Assembly: GCF_032452875.1 (NCBI RefSeq)
Contig: NC_083870.1
Location: forward strand, 2,852,001 to 2,916,000
DNA: 64,000 nt
Source: Bos javanicus
Lineage: Eukaryota; Chordata; Mammalia; Artiodactyla; Bovidae
Reading direction: 5' to 3'
Shown: positions 21,151-32,445 of the stretch, one piece after another
Layout of the letters: each line of letters starts with the position of its first letter
Position numbering within the stretch: position 1 is the stretch's first letter
Translations under genes and position numbers: made by a program
The notes under the pieces: generated by a model
What the model saw: the letters and a program-made list of their open reading frames with translations, nothing else
Databases searched by the model: none
Told to the model about the DNA's origin: nothing

Positions 21151-22565
21151 AGAATGACTATATTAATTCAACAGAGATGAAGAATACTCTGCTATTGACA
21201 GTTGGAATGTGGGTTTTTTCTGTTCCTATGAACCCTTGAAAAGCACTGGCATGTGTGGAAGGGGAGTGAATTTTGGAAGGAGAAGACCAGATATAGACAT
21301 AACAATGCCTCTCACCTCTCAAGATGCTTAATCTTTGCCTTGGCAGCCCCTCTTCACTGGAGTTCTCTTGCTCCAACCCTCACTTTTGCCATGTTTCATC
21401 CCAAGACTCCACCAATGCACTTAAGTGACACCCAGTCCTATTAAGGAAAAGGTCGTGGCCCCACTTCTCTCTATTTCCATCTTCTCCTGGATCTCGGTTT
21501 GGTGATTCTGACCTATCCTGTTTGTTCTCCAGCATTTTCAGATGACTTCTTCCCTTCCTTTTCCTTCCCTCCCTTCCTCCATTCTTTTCTTATTTCCTTC
21601 CTTCCTTCTTTCCATCCTCTCTGCCTTTATATACTCATGTTAGGCCTCATGAAAAGGAAGCAGACACAGGACACAGCAGGCTCCCAGTTGACTGGGAGCG
21701 ACATTAATACAGAAGAGTCACAGATGTCAGTCTGTAAATTAAATTTGTGTATGAGGTGTCTCTGGTGTAAACCAATCATTGTAATCCAGTGTAATAATAA
21801 GGGTTAAAATAAAATAAGTAGAAGCAGAGATGAGGGGATGGTAATCCCACCTGAGGACATTAAGGAAAGTTTTGAGTGAAAAGTTTTGGTGCATAAAGAA
21901 ATATTTTCCAGCTACCGGGAAAACTGTGCCATGTAAAGCACTTAAGTTTTCATGACTATTCTTTAACTGAAGCACTCCTAAACCCCACAGAAGTATTTGT
22001 AGATATCATTTAAGTTTAGGGAACACTGGTGGAGCTACAAATTGTCAGGCAGTAGGCTAGACACAACTGATAATTCCACATGCATAACAGAATGACTGGT
22101 GACAAGACATAGCTTTTGTTGTGTTGAATTATTCTTTATAAAGATAAATATTGGTCCCTGGACCAGAACATTCCAGACACCAAAAACAATCTACAAGGAA
22201 AGGCTGATAGTTTTGCTATGCAGAACATTGCAAGCTCCTGCTGCTCACATGATGGGACTTTTTCATTTTCTTTCAGAACATTCTCATCTGTCTTTCCAGG
22301 CTTCTCATCCTTCTTATGAGCAAAAAGAGAGAGAATAAATCTCTTATTTTAAAACTGATTTCACTTACGTGGTTTAAGATGGATTTTTTAAAAATAGAGG
22401 ATCTGATGTGTACCTAATTGGGGGACAAACATCTTACATCTCTCCCCTGGTCAGTGGGGCTAATTCTGTTGGCCCAGCTTCAAGGTCACAATTAGACTCA
22501 GATCCTGAGGAGGAAGAGGAAGCCTCAAGTCCAGCTCTGCAAGTCATCTGTATGATTGATGGCTT
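21151..22565. other. unique sequence with a CCTT-rich patch
   Basis: No gene or repeat family is recognised. A pyrimidine-rich CCTT/CCTTT patch lies at about 21540-21615. The frames at 21499-21807 and 21739-21975 have no recognisable domain. Confidence 0.35.
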
Positions 22566-22569
22566 CCCC

Positions 22570-22800
22570 ACACCTACACATTGTCTAGTAGGGAGTAGAT
22601 GCTCAGTGATTGTTGAATCGAGCACCTCTAAATTTTCTCTACACCTGAAAAATGGGCATAAAAGTTGTTGTGCATGCTTGCTCAGTCACTTCAGTGTGTC
22701 TGACTCTTTGCAACTCTGTAGACTGCTATTGTGAGGATAAATTAAACAAGATAGAGCAGGTGACAAAGCTTTGTAAACGGTAAAGAGAAAAATATATCTC
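22570..22800 (+). mobile_element. L2 tail and MIR remnant split by a Bov-A piece
   Basis: TAGTAGGGAGTAGATGCTCA then GTGATTGTTGAATCG (to ~22622) is an L2 terminus in sense. ACCTGAAAAATGGGCATAAA resumes as CTATTGTGAGGATAAATTAA, which is MIR-like. Between these, 22663-22724 (GCTCAGTCACTTCAGTGTGT, CTGACTCTTTGCAACTCTG) is a ~60-bp antisense Bov-A/Bov-tA fragment. Confidence 0.5.
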
Positions 22801-23984
22801 AAAGTGACTTGAATCCATATATAGTCAGGTCAACTTTGAATTAGCTTCCTTATCTCCAAATTGGATATGAGATTTCTGGCTTAAAGTGAGACTGTTTGTT
22901 GTGGTTGCTTTTTGGTTTGTTTTTATTAACTTTGGTGAGGTTCCTGGTATTTTTTGTTGGGGGAATATTGAAGGAAATAGCATACTCTTTAGAGCCAAAT
23001 GAAATGAATAGAAAACAAATCATCTCCACTGACAATCTTAGTGAGGACTAATGAAAAACAAGGGTCATCTTTGATCCAATGATTATATTTTCTCCCTCGG
23101 CCTAACCTGATTGTATTATTGAATGTTCTGGAGCCCTCCTCAGTTATTTAACTATCATAACCCTTTACTTATGAGCTTCAAGATGTAATTATAGTCTCCT
23201 CCCCTTAATGAAATGAGAGCCTTTAACTGAGTTAGCCCATCAACAGCCCATGATGAAGCCTGACAGATCCCTTTTTGGACTACATACTCTTGATAACATT
23301 AATGTCAAGGCCCTTTCCTCTCTCCAGGCTCACTTTCCTGTGCTGGGTGAGTGATAACAAAGCATTTATGACATCTTTAGGGTCAGAATGGAATTAGTAC
23401 CACTTATGGGTCTGCCTCATAGAGACTCATACTAGATCTGAAATCTTGGAAAATTCTTTGCATGGGCTGAGCTTCAGGAATCAGTCTTCTGAGAAGGCAG
23501 ATATAAATGATCTGATCTGGAGACAGGCGGGAGGCAGGAGGCTGAGTGGTACCTTCCTCGAGTTCCCCTGGGAGATGTATGTAGGTGGCTGCTACATTAT
23601 GTAGCTGGTAAAGCTGAAAGTCCCTTTTATGAATGAAAAGTCCTGAAGTGGCCACCAATCAGGAGCCAGGTTCCTAAAAGGGCTGGTAAAGTGAATAGAT
23701 TTCCCAACCTTGGGCTTGAGAATATTTGCTAATTTCAGAGGGTTTTAAAGCTTCCAGGCTGTAGTGAGACAAAATTTGATCGAGATGGACTCATAAAACC
23801 TGCCTACCTTTGTTTGGAAGCTCGAGGAGCTGTGAGGGTGAAACACAGGTGAACCACCCCTCGTAGTGACCATGGCTCAGCTTCTAAGCATCTCAGCCCC
23901 TGAAACTGGGTGAAGATAACCCCTGATTGACTGGGCCACCAGGGGCCTCAAAGAAGCAAACAAAAAGCCTCACTGGAGGCAGAG
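22801..23984. other. 1.2 kb unique sequence, no gene seen
   Basis: No exon or repeat is recognised. The part near 23210-23400 has little resemblance to any repeat and could be tested for conservation. Confidence 0.35.
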
Positions 23985-25111
23985 AACAAAAACAAAATTA
24001 GATAAAGGCATTATCAGACAAATGAAACTGAGAGTTTACCACAAGCAGACCTCCACTACAGGAACCTTAACATGAGTGTTTTAAGTAGAAGAAAAATTAT
24101 CCCATGTGGAATGATATAGCTGTAGGAAAAAATGAAGAGAACAGAAAAGAGAAAACGTATGTGTGATATTGGCTATGTAAACCAATAAAAATGTGTCTTA
24201 TGGAGCATAAGATATATATGTTGAAATATGCAACGACTATGGCAGATATCAGAAGGGGATACAAGAATTTACTAATACCCAAGATCTTTGGATTTTTCAA
24301 GAAAATTTCAAAAATACCAATTAACTGTGGGCTATGATGAGTCAGGATGCATATTACAGTCTCTTAGGTAACCAATAAAAGGACAATAATAGTGTATAAC
24401 TGTTCATCTAATAAAAGAGGGAGATGAATTTTAAAACTCAATCCAAAAAAAGAGAAAAGGGGTGCAGGGAAAGGAACTTAAAGCAGGTGAGATGAAGAAA
24501 AGCACAGAGTAAGATGGGAGATTTAAACCTAAACATGCCAATGATTACATTAAGCATAAGTAGACTCAATGCTCTGATTAAAAGGCAAGATTATCAGCTT
24601 GAGTATAAAAACAAAACAGAGTCATGTGCTCTTTACAGGAGACACACATACAAGAAAAGGAAACAGAGAGGTTGGCAGGAAAATGAAAAAGAAAGATAGG
24701 CCATATAAATGCTAGCTCAAATAAAGCTGGTGAGCTCTATCCACTACAGACTTTATGTCTAAAAGGCATTACTAGAGATTAAGAGAAGACTTCATTATGA
24801 TAAAAAGTTTAATTCACTGAAAAGATATGTCACATTCATGATCTCTGAAGAAGATTTAGCTTCAGGACCAGGGACCAGCCTTGATCAATCAAGAGCTTTT
24901 GTGCAGCAGAGTTTCATTAAAGTATAAAAGGGACAGAGTAAGCTTCTGACACACACATCAGAAGGGGGATGGAGAGTGCCCCCTCGCTAGTCTAAGCAAG
25001 GGAGCTGTATACTTTTTAATTGGTTATTACAATAAATCACAAGAATGTCTCAAAGTTGCAAAGATCTTACTAGACCCACTCCCACAATTTACATTTTAAG
25101 ATGACAGGATT

Positions 25112-27519
25112 CTGTTCAGATCAGTTCAGTTGCTCAGTCGTATCCAACTCTTTGAGACCCCATGGGCTGCAGTAGGCCAGGCTTCCCAGTCCATCACCAA
25201 CTCTGGAGTTCACCCAAACTCATGTCCATTGAGTCAGTGATGCCATCCAGCCATCTCATCCTCTGTTGTCCCCTTCCCGTGCCTTCAGTCATTCCTAGCA
25301 TCAGGGTCTTTTCCAATGAGTGAGTTCTTCCCATCAGGTAGCCAAATTATTGGAGTTTCAGCTTCAACATCAGTCTTTCCAATAAATATTCTGGAATGAT
25401 TTCCTTTAGGATTGAATGGTTGGATCTCCTTGCAGTCCAAGAGACTCTCCAGAGTCTTCTCCAACACTACTGTTCAAAAGCATCAGTTCTTCAGCACTCA
25501 GCTTTCTTTATGGTCCAACTCTCACATCCATATATGACCACTGGAAAAACCATAGCATTGACTAGACGGACCTTTGCTGACAAAGTAATGTCTCTGCTTT
25601 TTAATATGCTGTCTAGGGTGGTCATAGCTTTTCTTCCACACAGCAAGCATCTTTTAATTTCATGGCTGCAGTCACCATCTGCAGTGATTTTGGAGCCCAA
25701 AAAATAAAGTCTGTCACTGTTTGCATTGTTTCCCCATCTATTTGCCATGAAGTGATGCCATGATCTTGGTTTTATGAATGCTGAGTTTTAAGCCAACTTT
25801 TTCACTTTCCTCTTTCACTTTTATCAAGAGGTTCTTCAGTTCTTCTTCACTTTCTGCCATAAGGGTGGTGTCATCTGCATATCTGAGGTTATTGATATTT
25901 CTCCCAGCAATCTTGATTCCAGCTTGTGCTTCCTCCAGCCCAGCATTTCTCATGATGTTCTCTGCATATAAGTTAAATAAGTAGGGTGACAACATACAGC
26001 CTTGATGTACTCCTTTCCTGATTTGAAACCAGTCTGTTGTTCCATGTCCAGTTCTAACTGCTGCTTCTTGACCTGCATACAGATTTCTTAGGAGGCAGGT
26101 CAGATGGTCTGGTATTCCCATCTCTTTCAGAATTTTCCACAGTCTGTTGTGATCCACATAGTCAAAGGCTTTGGCATAGTCATTAAAGCAGAAGTAGATG
26201 TTTTTATGGAACTCTCTCACTTTTTCAATGATCCAACAGATGTTGACAATTTGATCTCTGGTACCTCTGCCTTTTCTAAATACAGTTTGAACATCTGGAA
26301 GTTTATGGTTCATGTACTGTTAAAGCCTGGGTTGGAGAATTTTGAGCATTACTTTCCTAACGTGTGAGATGAGTGCAATTGTGCAGTAGTTTGAACATTC
26401 TTTGGCATTGTCTTTCTTTAGGATTGGAATGAAAACTGACCTTTTCCAGTTCTGTGGCCACTGCTGAGTTTTCCAGATTTGCTGGCATATTGAGTGCAGC
26501 ACTAATAGCATCATCTTTTAGGATTTGAAACAGCTCAACTGGAATTCCATCACCTCCACTAGCTTTGTAGCGATGCTTCCTAAGGCCCACTTGACTTCAC
26601 ATTCCAGGATGTCTGGCTCTAGGTCAGTGATCACACCATCGTGGTTATCTGGGTCATGAAGATCTTTATTGTATAGTTCTGTGTATTCTTGCCACCTCTT
26701 CTTAATATCTTCTGCTTCTGTTAGGTCCATACCATTTCTGTCCTTTATTGAGCCCATCTTTGCATGAAATGTTCCCTTGGTATCTCTAATTTTCTTGAAG
26801 AGCTCTCTAGTCTTTCCCATTCTACTGTTTTCCTCTATTTCTTTGCATTGATCACTGAGGAAGGCTTTCTTATCTCTCCTTGCTGTTCTTTGGAACTCTG
26901 TATTCAAATAGGTATCTTTCCTTTTCTCCTTTGAATTTCACTTCTCTTCTCTTCGCAGCTATTTGTAAGGCCTCCTCAGACAACCATTTTGCATTTTTGC
27001 CTTTCTTTTTCTTGAGGATGGTCTTGATCACTGCCTCCTGTACAATGTCATGAACCTTCGTCCATAGCTCTTCAGGCACTCTGTCTATCAGATCTAATCC
27101 CTTGAATCTCTTTGTCATTTCCAGTGTATAGTCGTAAGAGATTTGATTTCAGTCATACCTGAATGGTCTAGTGGCTTCCCCTTCTTTCTTCAATTTAGGT
27201 CTGAATTTGGCAATAAGGAGTTCATGATCTGAGCCACAGTCAGCTTCTGGTCTTATTTTTGCTGACTGTATAGAGTTTTTCCATCTTTGGCTGCAAAGAA
27301 TATAATCAGTCTGATTTCAGTGTTGACCATCTGGTGATGTCCATATGTAGAGTCTTCTCTTGTGTTGTTGGAAGAGTGTGTTTACTATGATCAGTGCATT
27401 CTCTTGGCAGAACTCTATTAGCTTTTGCCCTGCTTCATTCTGTACTCCAAGGCCAAATTTGCCTGTTACTCCAGGTATTTCTTGACTTCCTACTTTTCCT
27501 ACTCCCATAATATATATTA
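25112..27519 (-). mobile_element. BovB, antisense, 2.4 kb, truncated in endonuclease
   Basis: The copy covers the 3' terminus (TCAGTTCAGTTGCTCAGTCG at ~25121), the C-terminal region, reverse transcriptase, linker and the 3' part of the endonuclease (near 27500). It inserted into the LTR with a nearly perfect 15-bp duplication: TAAGATGACAGGATT at 25097-25111 and TAAGATAACAGGATT at 27520-27534. Frames left are 25491-25748, 25738-26313, 26518-26907 and 26870-27118, separated by frameshifts. It is inactive. Confidence 0.93.
25738..26313 (-). pseudogene. BovB reverse transcriptase core, 191-codon open piece
   Basis: This frame holds the catalytic part of an RTE-type reverse transcriptase, which in the intact element copies BovB RNA at a nicked target. 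Motif A reads CFNDYAKAFDYVDH, with the first catalytic Asp at residue ~45 (Ile to Asn just before it compared with sister copies). The GKGxxQGxxLSPxLF block is around residues 100-113 with His at a usually Cys/Arg position. The metal-binding YADD box is intact at residues ~145-148. The piece is cut off from the upstream linker and downstream C-terminal parts by frameshifts, so no functional protein is expected. Confidence 0.9.
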
Positions 27520-27691
27520 TAAGATAACAGGATTAGTCAGAAAGTTTTCAAGGAGAAACTGTCCTCAAGCAGGATACATTGTTGTTATAGAATCCTTAGT
27601 ATAGAGTTTAAACTGAGTTGTCTTGTTGTGTAACCATCAGCTCCAGGCTTAAAGGAAAAAACAAACAAACAAACAAAAACATTTTATGTGG

Positions 27692-28130
27692 CTACCCCAG
27701 TGGTAATGTATGGATGCGAGAGTCGGACTGTGAAGACAGCTGAGCGCCAAAGAATTGATGCTTTTGAACTGTGGTGTTGGAGAAGACTCTTGAGAGTCCC
27801 TTGGACTGCAAGGAGATCCAACCACTCCATTCTAAAGGAGATCAGCCCTGGGATTTCTTTGGAAGGAATGATGCTAAAGCTGAAACTCCAGTACTTTGGC
27901 CACCTCATGAGAAGAGTTGACTCATTGGAAAAGACTCTGATGCTGGGAGGGATTGGGGGCAGGAGGAGAAGGGGACGACAGAGGATGAGATGGCTGGATG
28001 GCATCACCGACTCGATGGATGTGAGTCTGAGTGAACTCCGGGAGATGGTGATGGACAGGGAGGCCTGGTGTGCTGCGATTCATGGGGTCGCAAAGAGTCG
28101 GACATGCCTGAGCGACTGAACTGAGCTGAA
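27692..28130 (+). mobile_element. BovB 3' end, sense, inside the same LTR
   Basis: A 440-bp BovB tail starting at the VVMYGCES codons (GTGGTAATGTATGGATGCG) and ending in GAGCGACTGAACTGAGCTGA. Its 143-codon frame (27688-28119) is the polyprotein C-terminus, uninterrupted except at the truncated left end. It points away from the antisense BovB at 25112, so the two share ~440 bp as inverted copies. Confidence 0.95.
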
Positions 28131-28750
28131 GACTAAGGAATGTAGGAAAAAAAAAATGTCCTTTTTCTCCTCCTTGAGAACTCCAGACCCCTATCTCCTC
28201 ACTGGGGACCCTGGACTTCTTATCAACCTGCCTAGAAGTTGACTCCCTCAGATATACCACCTTGAAAATTTTACATATTTAATAATATAGTCTCAAAATA
28301 AATGAAGAAAAACCTGAATTACTAAGGGAATAAACAAATCTATAAAAACAAGAGGAAAATTTAAATATACCTCACTCAGAAATTGAGAGAACAAGCAGAC
28401 AAAAATCAGTAAGGATGTAGAAAATCTGAACAATGCATATAACAAGCCTGACCTAATTGACATATTTAGAACACTGCACCCAGCAACCAAAAATTCTACA
28501 TTCTTTTCAAGCACCCTCAGAACACTTTAGCCATATGTTAAGCAAGTCTCAACATAGTTCCAAGAATAGAAATCAAACTATATTTAACCACTGTGCAATT
28601 AAGCCAGGTATCAATAACAAAAAAATAACTAGAAGTATCTTTTTGTTCAGAAATTAAGAACCTCACTATCTAAATAACTAATGAGGAAATAATTATGAAA
28701 ATTAGAATATAGTTTAAATAACAATAAAAAAATATTATATATTCAAACTT

Positions 28751-29017
28751 GCTGCTAAGTCACTTCAGTCGTGTCCGGCTCTGTGTGACCCCATAGACCA
28801 CAGCCCACCAGGTTCCCCCATCCCTGGGACTCTCCAGGCAAGAACACTGAAGTGGGTTGCCATTTCCTTCTCCAACGCATGAAAGTGAAAAGTGACAGTG
28901 AAGTTGCTGAATCGTGTCCGACCCTCAGCAACCTCATGGATTGCAGCCTTCCAGGCTCCTCCGTCCATGGGATTTTCCAGGCAGGAGCACTGGAGTGGGG
29001 TGCCATTGCCTTCTCCA
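28751..29017 (-). mobile_element. Bov-A2 SINE, antisense
   Basis: A full dimer (GCTGCTAAGTCACTTCAGTC to CCATTGCCTTCTCCA). It is flanked by ATATTCAAACTT (28739-28750) and ATATTGAAACTT (29018-29029), a 12-bp target duplication with one mismatch. The host is the ancient L1. Confidence 0.95.
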
Positions 29018-29228
29018 ATATTGAAACTTGGATTCAACTAAATTATTAATGTATCAGAAAAGGAGCTGAAAATCAATAAATTCTCAATCATGTTTTACAA
29101 ACTTTTCTTCTCAAAAAGCCTCCCTCTTCCTAATTTCCTGAGCCAGACTTCACACCTGCTAAATAAACTAACTTCTCCCCAGGGCTGAATCCATCATTTC
29201 CTGAATCTCATTTCTTTTTCTTTCTTAG

Positions 29229-29410
29229 TGGGCTTCCCAGGTGGTGCTAGTGGTAAAGAATCTGCCTCCAATGCAGGAGACGTAAGAGATGTGGGTTCGA
29301 TCCGTGGATTGGGAAGATCTCCTGGAGAAAGGCATGACAACCCACTCCAGTATTCTTGCCTACAGAAATCCCATGGACAGAGGAGCCTGGTGGGCTACAG
29401 TCCATAACAC
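29229..29410 (+). mobile_element. Bov-tA SINE, sense, 13-bp TSD
   Basis: The tRNA-like head GGGCTTCCCAGGTGGTGCTA with B-box-like GGTTCGATCC is followed by the Bov-A body CAACCCACTCCAGTATTCTT. The exact duplication TTTTCTTTCTTAG lies at 29216-29228 and 29411-29423. The head retains RNA polymerase III A/B-box resemblance but no function is claimed. Confidence 0.95.
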
Positions 29411-29668
29411 TTTTCTTTCTTAGCTTATGCCTTTATTTAGATGGTAGTGCATTCTCAAACAACTTTCTGAGAGAACATGATGGGAGATAATATTCCCCAG
29501 TTCTTAAAAGTATAAAAATAATTCTATCCTTACATTTGACTTGTCCAGGTATAGGACTTCAGGATAAAATTCTTTTTCTCTCAGAACATTTCCTGAAGAC
29601 ATTTCTTGATGAACTACCAAAGTACAAGGTTACTGATAAGAAAGTTGATACTAGTTTTTTAAAATACC

Positions 29669-29700
29669 TTTTCTTTCTTTCTTTCTTTCTTTCTTTCTTT
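29669..29700. repeat. (TTTC)n microsatellite
   Basis: About eight TTTC units, apparently grown from the tail of the adjoining antisense CHR-2 SINE. Confidence 0.9.
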
Positions 29701-29701
29701 A

Positions 29702-29809
29702 GCCGCATCATGCAGCACGTGGAATCTTAGTTCCTTGGCCAGGGATCGAACCCATGCCCCCTGCATCGGAAGTGCAGAGTCTTAACTACTGGACCACCAG
29801 GGAAGTCCC
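29702..29809 (-). mobile_element. CHR-2 SINE, antisense
   Basis: A cetartiodactyl tRNA-derived SINE in reverse: GGGATCGAACCCATGCCCCC is the B-box region and CTGGACCACCAGGGAAGTCC the 5' end. Confidence 0.9.
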
Positions 29810-30470
29810 CAGGATGTTTCTTTTTTCCTTGTACACATTCTGTTTTTGTTTGTTTTATTTTCAGAAGCTTTTAGAAGCATCCTTGAGATTTGAATTTCAC
29901 ATTCATACGTCAAGATTTGGGTCAATTTGCACTGATTGTGTTGAAATACAATAGGCTCTTTCAACGAGGAGATTTTGCTCTTTGACTCTAGGAATTTGCT
30001 TCTATTATTTCTTGGGCAATTTTCTCTCCCCAATTTTATCTGTTTTCCTTTTGTAGGACTCATTATTAGTCAGATGTTGAACTTCCTATATTGATCTGCC
30101 ATGTAGATCATTTAATTTCTTTAAAGATAATTGCCATTTTTGTTTCTGTTTTTTTGTTTGTTTGTTTGTTTACCTGAGTTGAGGGAATATGTAGGTGACT
30201 TGATTGTATTCAGTGTGGGGAGTGAGGAAGAGATTGATGGTTCTACTCGCAATTTCAATTACTTCCTCTCTTTACAGCCCCTCATACTACCACCCCCTCC
30301 AGTTATACTTGATGTCCTTGTTCCAGTGCCTGTTTTGCCTCTAAGTTTTCTTCTTCGTTGCTGTCTCTCCTTTTCTCTACCTCACCAGTATCACTCTTCA
30401 CCTATTTTCCATCTTTCAGAAAGTGTTGAAAATTTTCATTCTCTTCATTGAATAGAGATTATAATTTTTT

Positions 30471-31475
30471 TGAAAGTTTACAATTATCTTAAGGGTTTTG
30501 GGAGAGAGGTGGTAAATCTATGTGCTCCATCTCCTGTCTTTACTTGGAAGCTCACCTTTTGTTTCCTTAGCTGTCTACCCACTGTAAGGCAGTAAACAAA
30601 GGGCCACCTTCTGTTTTTTCATCTCTAGTTTTAGTGCCTGACACAAACATCCTAACCATCATTGTTTAAACAATTGTTGAATAGAATTGCCTACTGCATA
30701 TTAGGCATGTTCAGTCACTCTAGGACAATTGCTAAGTCCTTAAGTAACCTATAAAGATACGCCTACAATAACCTTTGTCCAAACTAAAGTTAGGATAAAA
30801 TTTCTGACAAACTCCAGTGCCTTGAATGAGGACCAAATAGGTGAATGTTTTAAATCTAGATGATCCTTCAGAAATCTGGGGCTCAGGGTTAACCTACTAC
30901 TCTGTTAAATCTCCAGCGTCTACTTACAAGAAACCCTTTTAGTGTTGCTTTTTTTTCTTGATGATGAATGAAGTTAGAAGAAATGTCACCTATCGCAATC
31001 CTGAGGCTATTAGGGATTTTCTAAGTTGAAAGCAAGAACGTCTCTTCAGAGTGAATAACTGCTGAGTATTGTTCCAGATGTTGCCACTCCTTTTCTGAGT
31101 TGATAAAGCCTCGAGATTTTGATCAATGAATTAGGAGGTTTTCCCTTTTATCAATGATTTAGAACCTGCCTTGTGGCTGATGAAAGAGTTTAATTCACAG
31201 AGGATTGATTTTCTAGTTATTTACCAGGAAGCAGTCATTCGACTCCCAGAAAGAATGATAGCTCATTTTTCTTCCTTTGTCTGAGCTGGCCAGTAACCTG
31301 GGAGAACCAGAGCAGCCCAGATTGAAAGCTTAGACTAGCAGTGTGTACTTAACTCGAAGAGACTTAGAGAAAGTACATCTTTGAATGTTCTGAGACACTA
31401 AAAGCCCAGTGAAAGTATTACAAATAAAGTCATGTGGGTCAGAATCTGTATCTCTGGCTGTGTCTCTTGGTACAG
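30471..31475. other. 1 kb unique sequence, no gene seen
   Basis: I recognise no exon, RNA gene or repeat in this stretch. Confidence 0.35.
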
Positions 31476-31479
31476 ATAT

Positions 31480-31695
31480 TCCATGGCAGAGTGATAAAAG
31501 CAAGGGCTTTTGAGTCATGCAGGCTCATCTGACTCTTCTACTTTCCAATCTGAGATTTTGGGAAGCTTCTTGACCTCTCTGAGCTTTACCTCCCTTACTT
31601 ATGAGGCTGTTGGGGAAAACTAAATGAGAATGTGAATGTTAAAGCATTTATCCAGTGGCCAGTACATAGCAGTTGCTCAAGAAATGCTCATTCTC
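31480..31695 (+). mobile_element. MIR SINE, sense, nearly full-length
   Basis: ATGGCAGAGTGATAAAAGCA opens the tRNA-like part. CTTCTTGACCTCTCTGAGCT then TACC and TAAAGCATTTATCCAGTGGC follow, and GTTGCTCAAGAAATGCTCAT closes it. Confidence 0.85.
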
Positions 31696-32445
31696 CTTTT
31701 TCCTTTGTGTCTTGGGTAAGAGCCAAAGAGCATCCCTGTGAAGCTGTTCTCCTCGACAGAGGACCTGCTCGTGGTTCGCCCCTCTGCTCAGGTGATGGAA
31801 ACTGATAACTCCTTAGGCAGATTCGACACTGCTTCTCCATTTTAAGGCACCCTCCCACTGCTCTTGCTCCTGTTTCCCTCCCTGTTTTATCCTTCCTTCT
31901 TTCCCTCTTTCCCTCTCCTTCCCCACCAAGTCTCACATCTTGTAATAAGAAAAGACATGGAAGACAGTGTAGAGTCAAGAGTAGGAAGTAAAAAGGGAAG
32001 AAAGAGAAGAGAATGATAACACTGCTCTGCCTTTGTCCCCCAAAATTTTTTTTTCCCCAACATGTTTTTTTTTCCCCCCTCCCACCCTGAGGTCTCTCAT
32101 CTATGCCTTTTTTACAATTGTCATTCTAGGTTGGTGTTTTGTGATTCTTCATCTCCACCTCAGTTATCTCCTCTCTAACACTGCATATCCAACAGCCATT
32201 CAGTGCCTTCACTTCTGTGTCCATATGCTCTTCAAGAGCAATATTTTTAAACTAAACTCATCATTCTCCCACATGCCCGGTTTGCCCACAACCCACTTAT
32301 CCTCCAGGACAATCTGTTTTAGGTAGTAGCACTGGTGTCCATTCAACTGTCCAACAATAAGCCTTGAAATTTCCTCTCTATCAATTACTGCATGCATCAA
32401 TCATTAAACTTACCAAAGTTCATGTCCACTAGGATTGAATACTAC
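31696..32445. other. unique sequence with pyrimidine-rich patches
   Basis: CT-rich patches occur near 31855-31935 and 32040-32090. No coding or RNA feature is recognised. Confidence 0.35.

Larger units (their letters stand above)
24828..28250 (-). mobile_element. solo LTR (class-I-like), split by two BovB copies
   Basis: LTR sequence is present in three pieces: 24828-25111, 27520-27691 and 28131-28250, together ~0.55 kb. On the minus strand it would begin TGAGGGAGTCAACTTC and end CATGAATGTGACA, giving the TG...CA termini of a retroviral LTR. The host L1 tetranucleotide GATA flanks it at 24824-24827 and 28251-28254. That fits the 4-bp duplication typical of gammaretrovirus-like (class I) insertions. 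No gag, pol or env sequence is present, so it is a solo LTR. The exact family is not assigned. Confidence 0.65.
23985..29095 (+). mobile_element. ancient L1 (L1M/HAL1-like), carrying nested insertions
   Basis: An old L1 runs from about 23985 to 24827 and resumes at about 28255-29095. The left part includes the start of the ORF2 endonuclease in a degraded frame (24514-24699; SRLNALIKRQDYQLEY compares with the conserved NVNGLN-PIKRHR start of L1 ORF2p). The right part continues the endonuclease region (CTGACCTAATTGACATATTT, AGAACACTGCACCCAGCAAC, TTCTACATTCTTTTCAAGCA). The gap is filled by an LTR with two BovB copies inside it, and a Bov-A2 lies in the right part. Confidence 0.65.
29500..30470 (-). 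mobile_element. old L1-like fossil, antisense
   Basis: GGACTTCAGGATAAAATTCT, TTTTTCTCTCAGAACATTTC, CAGAAGCTTTTAGAAGCATC and ACTCATTATTAGTCAGATG with TTGAACTTCCTATATTGATC follow, in order, a mammal-wide antisense L1 segment. The exact family is uncertain. A CHR-2 SINE and a TTTC run interrupt it. Right edge is vague. Confidence 0.5.

Noticed and set aside
22408..22734. 108-codon frame with an acidic run
   Set aside because: It runs across an L2 tail, a MIR remnant and a Bov-A piece; the acidic stretch is a short GAGGAGGAAGAGGAAG purine tract.
29229..29300. tRNA gene (RNA polymerase III boxes)
   Set aside because: It is the tRNA-derived head of a Bov-tA SINE with a target duplication; no cloverleaf with matching acceptor stem. 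The same applies to 49934, 51474 and 60235.
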